NCBI RefSeq assembly: GCF_000270285.1
Contig: NC_015738.1
Span: 1,426,001-1,490,000 of the forward strand
Reading direction: 5' to 3'
Length of the DNA: 64,000 bases
From: Eggerthella sp. YY7918
GTDB taxonomy: Bacteria; Actinomycetota; Coriobacteriia; Coriobacteriales; Eggerthellaceae
In this document: positions 34,264 to 43,323 of the stretch, piece by piece
Layout: the number at the start of each line of letters is the position of its first letter
Position numbering within the stretch: the stretch's first letter is position 1
The notes under the pieces: generated by a model
Told to the model about the DNA's origin: nothing
The model's database searches: none
Seen by the model: the letters and a program-made list of their open reading frames with translations, nothing else
Translations under genes and position numbers: made by a program

Positions 34264-35700
34264 ATGGAACGGTTGCAAAAGACGAGCGTCTATCTGGTCG
34301 CCTGCTCGTTGATGGTTTTGTGCGCGCTTGTCCTGTGTGCGCTTGCGCCCCGAGTAGCATGGGCTGCTTCGGCGGGTACGGTACAGGAATTTGAAACATT
34401 GGTAGACGATCCGAGCGTTTCTTCTATCGAGCTGACAGCAAGTCTTGATTTTACTTATCCGGTGGACAAGTATAAAAACTATGACCTCAGCAATAAGAGC
34501 GTGGACCTCTCGGGTTTCACTATTACGGCGAACAATGCGGCCATCTGTTTTGTCGGCGAGAATTTTGTGCTGCAAAACGGTACGTTTTCCTGCAATGGCG
34601 CAAGCTCCACTTCCTTTGGAAGCTACGCTCTCTTTATAGGCGACAACGCAACTACCGACAATGCGGTGATACAGAATGTGACCACGCAGGGCGGCATTAA
34701 TGTATTTAACGCAACTAACGTAACGTTGCGCGATGTGAATGTCACAGGTACGAAATATTATGCCGTTTGGTGCGACGAGGGCGGGCAGGTGAGTATTGAG
34801 AGCGGTACCTTTTCTTCAAATGGCGTTGCAGTTTTAGCTGGTGTTTCCAAAGAGGACGATGCCTTGATGAAGGTGCAAGGCGGTACCTTCATCACAAATG
34901 GCGCAAATAGTCAGCCACTCGTGCTCAAAGGAAACTATATGGAGCCTGTGATATCGGGTGGCACGTTCGACACAAACGAAGTGGTTGAGTATGTCCCCGT
35001 CGATTCGGCTGCCTTATGGGATGGCGGTTCCATCTCCGTCCTTGATAAAGCGACCGTTGAATCGCAAACAGTCTGTGCGGTCGACGGTGTTCACTATAAG
35101 ACTGCGGCAGAAGCCTCATCAGCAACGGGCGGCGCTCCTCTCTCTTACAAAGTGACGTTAGGAGGAGAAGGCGTGGCCGAGACGAATGTTTTTGTAGCTG
35201 ACGGCAGCCTGATGGCGGCTCCAGATCCGGCGCCTTTGCGCGAAGGCTATACGTTCCTCGGCTGGTTTAAGGGTGACAACGTGTGGAAGTTCGATACGGA
35301 TACCGTTACCGGTCCGCTGGTACTCACGGCAAAATGGGAGCCTCATATCTACAAGGTTACGTTTGATGACGGCATAGACGAAACCGCTGATACCGTAGTC
35401 GAAGTCAAGCATGGCGAGTCTATTACCAAGCCTGTCGACCCTGTTCGCAAGGGGTATACGTTTGCTGGCTGGTTCTCCGATAAAGCGTTTACTCAGGCGT
35501 ATGATTTCTCTGCTCCTGTTACCGGAAACCTGACACTGTATGCATCGTGGACTCAGGAGGGTGCGGTCCAAAACAGCACAGCAAAGGCTCTTCCTCCGAC
35601 GGGCGATACGACTCCGATAGTGCCCCTTGCTCTCGTGTGCGGCATTGTGGTCATAGGGGTAGGCGCAAGCCTTGTTTACCGCAAGGATGCTCGCAGATAA
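34264..35700 (+). CDS. Sortase-anchored surface protein with Listeria-Bacteroides repeats
   Basis: 478 residues. A Sec signal peptide (about 1-36, ending APRVAWAAS) is followed by a region rich in Asn, Thr and short beta motifs (about 40-270, NATNVTLRDVNV-type, likely a right-handed beta helix). Two Flg_new/InlB-B repeats follow (REGYTFLGWFKGDN and RKGYTFAGWFSDKA with KPVDPVRKG). The end is a sorting signal: LPPTG, a hydrophobic helix and RKDARR. A sortase should link it to the cell wall. Expression may be phase variable because of the upstream G9 promoter. Confidence 0.92.
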   Translation: MERLQKTSVYLVACSLMVLCALVLCALAPRVAWAASAGTVQEFETLVDDPSVSSIELTASLDFTYPVDKYKNYDLSNKSVDLSGFTITANNAAICFVGENFVLQNGTFSCNGASSTSFGSYALFIGDNATTDNAVIQNVTTQGGINVFNATNVTLRDVNVTGTKYYAVWCDEGGQVSIESGTFSSNGVAVLAGVSKEDDALMKVQGGTFITNGANSQPLVLKGNYMEPVISGGTFDTNEVVEYVPVDSAALWDGGSISVLDKATVESQTVCAVDGVHYKTAAEASSATGGAPLSYKVTLGGEGVAETNVFVADGSLMAAPDPAPLREGYTFLGWFKGDNVWKFDTDTVTGPLVLTAKWEPHIYKVTFDDGIDETADTVVEVKHGESITKPVDPVRKGYTFAGWFSDKAFTQAYDFSAPVTGNLTLYASWTQEGAVQNSTAKALPPTGDTTPIVPLALVCGIVVIGVGASLVYRKDARR

Positions 35701-35733
35701 CTATTCTTGGTAAACTAATTTTTAGAAACGATA

Positions 35734-35767
35734 AACGCCCTCCTTTGCCTTTGGTGAAGAGGGCGTT
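35734..35767. terminator. Terminator after the surface protein gene
   Basis: AACGCCCTC and GAGGGCGTT form a perfect 9-bp stem around a 16-base loop; T-rich DNA follows on the + strand. Confidence 0.75.
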
Positions 35768-35895
35768 CTCTCGTGTTTTCTTGGTGTTTCTCCTGTGAGG
35801 CTAGACAAGGTTCGTGCTAGAACGGAAAATGTGCTGCGACCGTATCCGCGGCAGAGTATGTCGCGTTCTGTGAAATAGCAAAGGACGTGTTGAGC

Positions 35896-36438
35896 GTGAT
35901 CTCCATTGTGCAATCGCCCGATCCTGTATTGAACACGGTGTGCGAACCGTGTGACTTGAATGATCGGAATCTTAAGAAGCTTGCTAAGCAAATGGCGAAG
36001 GCTATGTATAAAAACGCTGGTTGTGGACTTGCTGCGCCTCAGCTAGGTGTGACGAAGCGCCTTGTGGTGGTGGACTGCGACCAAGAGGACGGCGTGCAAG
36101 ACCCGCTTGTGTTGGTCAATCCCGTGCTGGTCGATACGCAGGGTGAACCCATCGTCGAAGGGGAAGGATGCCTGTCGTGCCCCGGCATTTCGGTGCCCAT
36201 TGCGCGGCCGCCGTGGGCGCGGGTGCGCTACTTCGACTTGGATGGCGAGGAATGGGAGATCGAAGGCGATGGGTTGTTAGGCCGTTGTCTGCAGCATGAA
36301 CTCGACCACCTTGACGGCATCACGATGTTTGAGCGCTGCGATCCCATTGCGCGTCTTCAGGCGCTGCAGGATTACGAGGCTGCCCTTGCTTTGGGCGCGA
36401 AACCGGGAGAAACGTCACTCGAAGTGCGGGTGCGTTAG
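35896..36438 (+). CDS. def: Peptide deformylase
   Basis: 180 residues. The three motifs are intact: GCGLAAPQLG (motif 1), EGCLSCPG (motif 2, metal-binding Cys) and HELDHLDG (motif 3 with two metal His and the catalytic Glu). It removes the formyl group from nascent N-terminal Met. The GTG at 35896 lies ten bases behind AAGGA; GTG 35887 and TTG 35890 are too close to it. fmt follows after one base, and rsmB after that, the usual def-fmt-rsmB order. Confidence 0.95.
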   Translation: MISIVQSPDPVLNTVCEPCDLNDRNLKKLAKQMAKAMYKNAGCGLAAPQLGVTKRLVVVDCDQEDGVQDPLVLVNPVLVDTQGEPIVEGEGCLSCPGISVPIARPPWARVRYFDLDGEEWEIEGDGLLGRCLQHELDHLDGITMFERCDPIARLQALQDYEAALALGAKPGETSLEVRVR

Positions 36439-36439
36439 C

Positions 36440-37396
36440 ATGCGTGTCGTGTTCATGGGCACGCCGGAGCTTGCGGCCACCATTCTTGACGACCTTGTGC
36501 AGCAGCATGAGGTGGTGGCGGTCTATACGCGACCCGATGCGGTGCGTGGACGCGGCAAACAGCTGGAACCTTCGCCGGTAAAGCGCGTGGCTGAGCGTCT
36601 GGGCATTCCGGTGCGAACTCCTCGTACGCTTCGCGATGCCGACGCACAGAGTGCGCTTGCCGATTTGAAGCCTGATGTGATCTGCGTGGCCGCATACGGT
36701 GCGATTCTTCCAAAAGAGGTGCTTGATATTCCGCGGTTCGGATGTCTGAATGTGCATGCATCGCTGCTTCCGCGCTGGCGTGGCGCAGCTCCCGTTGAAC
36801 GCGCCATTTTGGCAGGCGACGAGGAAACAGGCGTGTGCATCATGCGCATGGAAGAAGGCCTTGACACCGGCGCCTATTGCATTTGTCGCATTGCGGCCAT
36901 AGAAGAAAAGAATGCCGAAGAACTTACCGATGAGTTGGCGAACTTGGGCTCGTATGCCCTGCTTACGGCACTCGTGCACGTAGAGCGTGGTGCAGCGGAA
37001 TGGACCGAGCAGGACGAGTCCCTTGTCACGTATGCGGATAAGATCGAAAAAGGTGAGCTCGATCTTTCGTGTGCCGATGACGCGCAAACGCTCGTGCGCA
37101 AGGTGCAGGCATCAAGCTCGGCGCATCCGTCCCGTGCGACTATTGCGGGTCGAGGCGTGACGTGTTTGCGCTTGCGTGAGGTCGATGATACGCGGGCGTG
37201 TGAGCTTACCGCAAACATGTTGAGCGGCGAAGTGCGCTTTGTTGCCAAGCGACTGTTTTTGGGTGCTGTCGAAGGGGCGGTTGAGGTGCTTGAACTTAAG
37301 CCTGACGGAAAGCAGGCTATGGACGCAAAAGCGTTTGCGGCGGGCGTGCAGGGTATCAAGCAAGGAAATCTGACGTGGGGGGAGTCCCATGTCTGA
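36440..37396 (+). CDS. fmt: Methionyl-tRNA formyltransferase
   Basis: 318 residues. Landmarks are MRVVFMGTPELAATILDDL, the folate-binding region with CVAAYGAILPKEVL, the catalytic stretch CLNVHASLLPRWRGAAPVERAI and MRMEEGLDTGAY. The C-terminal tRNA-binding domain is shorter than in E. coli but present. It formylates initiator Met-tRNA. The ATG lies two bases after the def stop and its end overlaps rsmB by eight bases. Confidence 0.96.
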   Translation: MRVVFMGTPELAATILDDLVQQHEVVAVYTRPDAVRGRGKQLEPSPVKRVAERLGIPVRTPRTLRDADAQSALADLKPDVICVAAYGAILPKEVLDIPRFGCLNVHASLLPRWRGAAPVERAILAGDEETGVCIMRMEEGLDTGAYCICRIAAIEEKNAEELTDELANLGSYALLTALVHVERGAAEWTEQDESLVTYADKIEKGELDLSCADDAQTLVRKVQASSSAHPSRATIAGRGVTCLRLREVDDTRACELTANMLSGEVRFVAKRLFLGAVEGAVEVLELKPDGKQAMDAKAFAAGVQGIKQGNLTWGESHV

Positions 37397-38801
37397 GGAT
37401 AATAAACAGGTCTCGCGAAGCCAGTCCACGCGTTCCGGGGGTTCGAAGGGAGGCTCGAAGGCGAGTCCCGCGCGTCGCGCAGCACTCGACGTAGTCCGCG
37501 CGGTACGCGAACGCGGAGCCTATGCGCAAGATGTTCTAGCCAAGCGCGTTGATGCTTCTGATCTTGAGCCGGAGGACCGTGCGTTTGCCACAAAGCTTGC
37601 TTTAGGGGTTGTGAGCGCGCAGGGAACGCTCGATGAGATAATCAACCGCGCGTTGCGCAGTCCCTCAGACGTGCAGTCCGATGTGCGCGATGCGCTGCGC
37701 ATCAGCACCTATGAGATCATCTTTCTCAATAAGTCTCCTCATGCGGCAGTCGACCAGGGTGTTGAGCTTGCGCGCACCGTTGCTCCCCGTGCGGCGGGTC
37801 TTGCGAACGCGGTGCTGCGCAAGGTTATTGGAATGCGTGCGTCATTTCCTTTCGGCGATCCTGCGCACGACGTCTCTGCCCTTGCACGTGCTCATGCGTT
37901 TCCTACCTGGCTCGCCGTACAGCTTGTAGAGGAAATGAGCGCACGCGATGCGGTTGACTTCATGCAGGCTTCCAACGATCCGGCTCCGCTGTTTATTGCG
38001 GTAAATGCCTGCAAGGCAAGCGATGAGGCGGTTGTGGCCGCATTCGAAAAAGCGGGCGAGCAGCTTGAGCGTGTGGAAGAGCCGTCTGTCACGGGGTGCT
38101 ATCGTGTACCCGATGGTCGCTCGCTGTTGGTGCCGGAAGTAAAGCACTTACTCAAGCAGGGCAAGATTGTGGTATCCGATGCCGCATCGCAACTGGTGGC
38201 TGCTTCGGTTTTGCCTGCCGAAAAACCTGCTTCCTTTCTGGAGATCGGTGCGGGACGCGCTACGAAGACCATTCTGCTTCAAAGCAATGCACAGCGTCGT
38301 TGGGGGTCTCAGATCGATGAGTACATGACGCTTGACAACCATGCGTTTAAAACCCAGCTTTTGCTTGAGCGCACCGAGCAGTACAACGTGCACGTGCATG
38401 AAGCTCTGACGGGCGATGCGCTTGACCTTGACATGGTGGTGGGTGAGCGTCTGTTTGATACCGTATTCATCGATGCACCGTGTTCGGGCCTTGGAACGTT
38501 GCGTCGTCATCCGGAAATTCGCTGGCGTTTGCGGGCGGACGATCTGTATTCGTTCTCTCGCTTGCAGCTTGGCATGCTTCTTTCCGCCGCGAGTCACATC
38601 GCTCCCGGCGGTCAATTGGTGTACGCTACCTGTACGATCACCGGCGAAGAAAACTACGGCGTGGCCAAGGCGTTTCTCGCAAGCGAAGCGGGAGCCGCCT
38701 TCGAACTTGCTCCCATCAACGGTGCCTCATGTATTTCCACGCGACTCTTTACCGGGTCTTCCGACGCACATTTCGCCGTGAGGTTCGTACGCAAACAATA
38801 G
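37389..38801 (+). CDS. rsmB: 16S rRNA m5C967 methyltransferase
   Basis: 470 residues. A basic N-terminal extension (about 30 residues, Ser/Gly/Lys-rich) precedes the NusB-like RNA-binding domain (RRAALDVVRAVRERGAYAQDVL...LRKVIGM). The Rossmann methyltransferase follows with FLEIGAGRATKT, DAPCSGLGTLRRHPEIRWR (motif IV, Cys) and YATCTI (motif VI, catalytic Cys). The usual GPGGKT of the SAM site is replaced by GAGRATKT. It ends 55 bases before the convergent LuxR gene. Confidence 0.93.
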   Translation: MSEDNKQVSRSQSTRSGGSKGGSKASPARRAALDVVRAVRERGAYAQDVLAKRVDASDLEPEDRAFATKLALGVVSAQGTLDEIINRALRSPSDVQSDVRDALRISTYEIIFLNKSPHAAVDQGVELARTVAPRAAGLANAVLRKVIGMRASFPFGDPAHDVSALARAHAFPTWLAVQLVEEMSARDAVDFMQASNDPAPLFIAVNACKASDEAVVAAFEKAGEQLERVEEPSVTGCYRVPDGRSLLVPEVKHLLKQGKIVVSDAASQLVAASVLPAEKPASFLEIGAGRATKTILLQSNAQRRWGSQIDEYMTLDNHAFKTQLLLERTEQYNVHVHEALTGDALDLDMVVGERLFDTVFIDAPCSGLGTLRRHPEIRWRLRADDLYSFSRLQLGMLLSAASHIAPGGQLVYATCTITGEENYGVAKAFLASEAGAAFELAPINGASCISTRLFTGSSDAHFAVRFVRKQ

Positions 38802-38855
38802 TTGACGATAGCTGAGTTTCTATAGGGGAAGTAATTCGATAACGCATCGGCTTGA

Positions 38856-40397
38856 TTAGTTGTTTGCACTTTCAACAAGATCGAGGAGTTCTTGTTTCGA
38901 GTGGATGCCAAGCTTCGTGTACAGGCTTTTGCTGTGACTGCGGATGGTATTTTCCGAGAGACAGAGCTGGCGCGCTACATAAGCGACATTGCGCCCGTGA
39001 GCAAATGCAACAAGCACATCGGTTTCGCGTGGGCTTAAATCAAACTGTTCAGATACGATTATGCACCGGGCATCGACCGGGTCATCGGGTTGAGATTCAT
39101 ATACCGTTTTATCAACACCCTCTTCAGTATCTGAATCCTTTCGGCTTCGACGCTGCATGCCGGCATAAGCCATCGAAAGCACGTAAAGCACAAGGAGCGC
39201 TGCTACAAGTGTGACGGGGATATCGAACGCCCTCAATTGATAAAGGGCAATGCTTACGATTGCTCCTGCAGAAAATGCAGCATATACGCTGCTTGCGAAT
39301 ACGCCGAACACAAAGCGTACAGGAGCACCTTGATGTTGTGCGGCATCAAGGCACGAGGGCATCATAAGGGCGAACAGCAGCGAAAACGTAGCGTACATGA
39401 GAGTCGTTACAATAAGTTCAGTTCCCTTAAAAAATGAAAAGGCAAGGAGGAGCGTTGCGACAATAGGAAACATTACGCGGAAGAATAGCGCTACATCTGC
39501 TCGTGCAGAGTGTTTTCCGATTCTGACAGGACCAAAAAGAAGTGCTCCTGCGATGAGAGATGCGGCAACTGATCCTGCGGCGCTCACCATCCCGACGACA
39601 GCGGGTAAGTTTGGGGTCGCCTGTAGAGCCATAGTGCGGGTCACGGCAACAGCAAATATGCTTGCAGCAACGCAATAAAGAGGATTACGAAGCGGTTTAA
39701 GTACAGAATCGAAGTGTAGTTTGGTTGCACGTATTGGTTTGTCTGATGATGCGGCAAACGTTGGCACATCGGTTTCAGTGCGTACGTTATCTATCGAAGC
39801 CCCGTGTCTTTTCCCGTGATCCAATAGGCAAAGTAGTATGGACGACCCGATGGCGCTCGCTACAAAAGCAGTCTCTAGTACGAGGGAAGATGCCAAAGCG
39901 AGTATGGCATAGGCGAGCGAATGGACGGCGAGCGCTGTGAGCGAAATTTTAAGTACCGTTTTTGCCTCAAACGTTCCGAGAATTTCTTCCCATTTTATAA
40001 GTAGGGTGGCAAATCCCACGCCGGCAAAAACACCAAAAGCGCAAGCAGCCATCTCGCCAGACAAAGGACTAACGACTATGAGAATCACATAGCCTCCTAG
40101 CAAAAGAGCGCATGCTGTTATTGGTTTTAAGAAAACAGATATGACACCAGCTAGTTTTGAGTGAACGATGAATGCGTATGCTTCAAGAAATAACGTTACC
40201 GTGATAGAAAGCAACAGCGGTATAGAGCACCATTCTAGGAGAGGAATCAAAGATAAGCCCGTGCGCTTTAAGAGTGGAAGACCGCCCCATATCGTGAGCA
40301 TGCAGCAAAGCATGAGAAACGCGAACCCGATGCTTGCTGCGACATCGCGGCGCATACCCATGCAACGTTCGACGCCTGTGTTCCTTACGTCGACCAT
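38856..40397 (-). CDS. Membrane-bound LuxR-family regulator (about 12 TM helices)
   Basis: 513 residues. The first 400 residues are hydrophobic with about 12 predicted helices and no known sensor motif. A charged linker (about 405-440) leads to a C-terminal LuxR helix-turn-helix (LSPRETDVLVAFAHGRNVAYVA, ENTIRSHSKSLYTKLGIHS). Such regulators are frequent in Eggerthellaceae and often lie next to the reductase they control. This one is divergent from a TAT flavoprotein gene, 167 bases away. The ATG is behind GGAGGGG. The membrane part may sense the substrate of that enzyme. Confidence 0.9.
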   Translation of the reverse strand: MVDVRNTGVERCMGMRRDVAASIGFAFLMLCCMLTIWGGLPLLKRTGLSLIPLLEWCSIPLLLSITVTLFLEAYAFIVHSKLAGVISVFLKPITACALLLGGYVILIVVSPLSGEMAACAFGVFAGVGFATLLIKWEEILGTFEAKTVLKISLTALAVHSLAYAILALASSLVLETAFVASAIGSSILLCLLDHGKRHGASIDNVRTETDVPTFAASSDKPIRATKLHFDSVLKPLRNPLYCVAASIFAVAVTRTMALQATPNLPAVVGMVSAAGSVAASLIAGALLFGPVRIGKHSARADVALFFRVMFPIVATLLLAFSFFKGTELIVTTLMYATFSLLFALMMPSCLDAAQHQGAPVRFVFGVFASSVYAAFSAGAIVSIALYQLRAFDIPVTLVAALLVLYVLSMAYAGMQRRSRKDSDTEEGVDKTVYESQPDDPVDARCIIVSEQFDLSPRETDVLVAFAHGRNVAYVARQLCLSENTIRSHSKSLYTKLGIHSKQELLDLVESANN

Positions 40398-40564
40398 GAT
40401 CCCCTCCGTTCGCTCCCTTCCAATATTCTAGACCAAAGAGTAGTTTCTTGGATTCACATAACGGGTGTGAAGCCGGGATGAAAGTAAGTTGCTAGCATGG
40501 GGCCATAGGGGCTGGAGAAATCATCCAGACGACGAGAGCAGAGCGGAAAGAAAGGGGAGATATC

Positions 40565-42361
40565 ATGAGTGTTGATTCCAGACTTAACAGGCGTGATTTT
40601 CTAAAGCTCAGCGCGTTTGCGGGCGCGGGTGCTGCTGTGACAGGTTTGGCGGGGTGTTCTTCTGTAAGCAAGGAAAGTACCAAGAAGGGAGCCGATGAAG
40701 CCGGTCCGGCTTCTGGTGATATCGCTCCTGGTGACGAAAGTGCCATTGGTGCGCCTCCTGAGATAGCCGATGCCGATGTGAAAGAAACGGTTTCGTGCGA
40801 TGTACTTGTAGTGGGAGCGGGTGTGACGGGCGTTGCGGCTGCCCGTTCAGCCGCCGAGGCCGGAGCAAAGGTTTTCGTTGTAGAGAAGAAAACAGCAATA
40901 GGTATTCACGGTTTCCAATGCGCTACCGTAAATAATTCTATTGCCAAAGAACTCATCGGCGAGGTAGACGTTGCCGAGGTGCTGTGTGAGTATCAACGGC
41001 GCAGTGTAGGACGAGCAAATATGCAGTTAGCATCGCTGTGGGCAAACCATTCAGGTGAGGTCTTCGACTGGTACATTGAACCTATTGAGGATGACCCCGA
41101 TGAGATGGCAAACGTAACATTGGCTTTTTATCCTGTGCCGCCCGAGCGTGCCCAGGCGAACGATATGTGCAAAACATTCCTTGGCGCTATGGACTTCAAG
41201 GAAGATCCTGACAATGGTACAGGCTCGATAACGTGGGTTCATGTGGCCGAAAAGAATCAAAAAGTAGCTGAGGACCTTGGTGCTGAATTCCGTTTTAGTA
41301 CGGCGGTTATACGGCTTACCCAAGATTCGACGGGTCGGGTCGACGGGGCCTACGCAAAAGGAAAAGATGGATCCATCGTCAAAATTGAGGCATCAAAGGG
41401 TGTTGTGTTGTGCGGTGGAGGATGTGCGCAATTCGGTGCTGGTTCAGAGGTTATGCATAAGGTGTACGCGCCGCAATTGGTTAAGAACTATCGCTTGGTT
41501 ATGGGATCGGAGCCCAGTTGGGAGCCTATGTTTGAAATTGAACCTATGGAAATAGCCGGCGCAACGGGCGATGCTCAGATCATGGCGTTGTGGGCGGGTG
41601 CGTCTATGGAGCTCTTTGGCGATACCACTATGGGTTCGTGTGAGTCGGGTATTGGAGGTACGGTGTCGTTATGCGTGAACCAAAAGGGTGAGCGATTCTG
41701 GAACGAAGATATGGGTATATGGGAGAAGCATGATCAAGTAATGAATCAGCCCGGTTTGTGCTGCTATGACATCATTGATGTGAACTGGCGTGATCGTTTG
41801 CCGTATCAGGCGGCGGGACATCGAAACTTCATGGTTACCGATTTACCTGTTGCTGTCGGATACACCGGTCCCGAGTACATAGAGGCGTTTCATCAAGCGT
41901 TCTTGTCTTCTGTAGGCAAGCCGGAGGGTGTAATACCTACACTCGACCCCTATGCTGGTCCTGTGTTTGGAGCAAATACGCTTGAAGAACTTGCTGATTT
42001 GGCGGGTTTCCCAAGGGAGACGTTCCTTGCCACAGTGAAACGTTACAACGAGATCGTCGCTCAGAAACATGATGATGATTTCGGCTGTGATCCGGCAAAA
42101 TTGTTCCCAATCGATACGCCCCCGTTCTTTGCATGCCGTGCCGATGTGGCACCGGCAATGGGTGCCTATTTAGGCGTCAGGGCAAATGGCCAGTTGCAAG
42201 TTCTCGACAAAGAAGGTCAACCTATTGCGGGCCTTTGGGCTGCAGGCAATACGGTGGGTATGAAGTTTGCACCAAGTTACTCTACACTCATGTCGGGTAT
42301 GAATCATGGAAACTGTATCACCCATGGCTACTTTGCGGGTCTTAATGCAGCCCAGTCTTAG
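40565..42361 (+). CDS. TAT-exported lipoprotein flavoprotein (fumarate/urocanate reductase-like)
   Basis: 598 residues. A TAT signal (NRRDFLKLSAFAGAGAAVTG) ends in a lipobox LAGC, so the mature protein should be a lipid-anchored extracytoplasmic protein. After a Ser/Gly/Asp linker the FAD-binding motif CDVLVVGAGVTGVAAARSA and VVEKK begin the flavoprotein fold, closing with GLWAAGNTVGMKFAPSYSTLMSG. There is no haem motif and no FMN-attachment domain, so the electron donor must be a separate protein. The substrate is unknown. The divergent LuxR gene probably controls it. Confidence 0.9.
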   Translation: MSVDSRLNRRDFLKLSAFAGAGAAVTGLAGCSSVSKESTKKGADEAGPASGDIAPGDESAIGAPPEIADADVKETVSCDVLVVGAGVTGVAAARSAAEAGAKVFVVEKKTAIGIHGFQCATVNNSIAKELIGEVDVAEVLCEYQRRSVGRANMQLASLWANHSGEVFDWYIEPIEDDPDEMANVTLAFYPVPPERAQANDMCKTFLGAMDFKEDPDNGTGSITWVHVAEKNQKVAEDLGAEFRFSTAVIRLTQDSTGRVDGAYAKGKDGSIVKIEASKGVVLCGGGCAQFGAGSEVMHKVYAPQLVKNYRLVMGSEPSWEPMFEIEPMEIAGATGDAQIMALWAGASMELFGDTTMGSCESGIGGTVSLCVNQKGERFWNEDMGIWEKHDQVMNQPGLCCYDIIDVNWRDRLPYQAAGHRNFMVTDLPVAVGYTGPEYIEAFHQAFLSSVGKPEGVIPTLDPYAGPVFGANTLEELADLAGFPRETFLATVKRYNEIVAQKHDDDFGCDPAKLFPIDTPPFFACRADVAPAMGAYLGVRANGQLQVLDKEGQPIAGLWAAGNTVGMKFAPSYSTLMSGMNHGNCITHGYFAGLNAAQS

Positions 42362-42407
42362 ACGCCATGATTTAGCACTTCCATAGTTTTGTAGTGACTC
42401 CCTCCCT

Positions 42408-42448
42408 GGATGCCTTTCCGCTTTGGCGGGAAGGCATCCGATATTTTT
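42408..42448 (+). terminator. Terminator after the flavoprotein gene
   Basis: GGATGCCTTTCCGC and GCGGGAAGGCATCC form a 14-bp stem with one T-G pair, followed by ATATTTTT. Confidence 0.9.
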
Positions 42449-42571
42449 AGGCCAAGGTATCTGAGGCCGTGTGGTCCTATCTTGGACTCGTCCTGTTTCG
42501 CTGCGCCGTCTGTGAGATTCTCAAACACAACAGTTTAAAGTGCTATACAATAAATAAACTTTTATCGTATC

Positions 42572-42599
42572 TTGGCACGTTGCTTGACGTTGCTATAAC
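42572..42599 (+). promoter_or_regulatory. Putative promoter for the first XRE-cupin gene
   Basis: TTGGCA, a 16-base spacer and TATAAC lie just before the Shine-Dalgarno AAGGAGG, implying a very short leader. A second AT-rich candidate (TATACAAT) lies at about 42544-42551. Confidence 0.4.
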
Positions 42600-42622
42600 C
42601 CTGGTAAGGAGGCCGGTCGTTC

Positions 42623-43204
42623 ATGGAGCCTAATATCGAAGAGGTGGCGGGGCGGATTCGTGCGCTGCGTGAGGACCTTGACATCACCATGCAAGAGATG
42701 GCCGACGCGACGGGTCGTTCGGTGGCGGAATACGCTGCTCAGGAATCCGGCAAGCAGGATCTGTCGTTTACCTTTCTCTACAAGTGTGCCCAGCGTTTAG
42801 GCGTTGATGTCATTGAACTTCTGACGGGGGAAAACCCGCATTTATCGGGGTACTCGCTCGTGCGTGCGGCCGACGGCCTTTCCATCAAGCGTCGTGCAGG
42901 CTTTGAGTATTTGCACAAGGCTCCGCATTTCAAGAACAAGCTTGCCGAGCCCTTCTTGGTTACGGCTCCGTATCTTGAAGCGGAACAGGATGTGCCCATC
43001 CATCTGTCCTACCATACTGGCCAGGAGTTGGATTTTATCATTTCGGGCAAGATGCGTTTCGCCTACGAGGACCATATAGAGGAACTTGAGGCGGGAGATT
43101 TGCTTATGTACGATTCGGGCCGCGGGCACGGCATGATTGCTATCGGAGGCGAGCCGTGCACCTTCTTAGCGGTTGTCATGAAGCCGGGTGGGGAGATTAT
43201 CTAG
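42623..43204 (+). CDS. XRE-family regulator with C-terminal cupin domain (first copy)
   Basis: 193 residues. An N-terminal XRE helix-turn-helix (VAGRIRALREDLDITMQEMADATG, then the recognition part AAQESGKQDLSFTFLYKCAQRLGV) is followed by a cupin_2 barrel (YHTGQELDFIISGKMRF, LEAGDLLMYDSGRGHGMIAIGG). The cupin probably binds a small effector. It precedes an acyl-CoA ligase gene and resembles the second XRE-cupin at 48706, so the two may regulate the two ligases. Confidence 0.93.
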   Translation: MEPNIEEVAGRIRALREDLDITMQEMADATGRSVAEYAAQESGKQDLSFTFLYKCAQRLGVDVIELLTGENPHLSGYSLVRAADGLSIKRRAGFEYLHKAPHFKNKLAEPFLVTAPYLEAEQDVPIHLSYHTGQELDFIISGKMRFAYEDHIEELEAGDLLMYDSGRGHGMIAIGGEPCTFLAVVMKPGGEII

Positions 43205-43323
43205 GCGTTGTAAGGTGTGCCACATAACCTCAGGTTAGAGCATTATTCGTACAACGCCATTCTTTCCGTGACCCCATCCGTTCGCGGCGGGATTCGCCGC
43301 AGTTCTGCAAGAAAGATACCACT

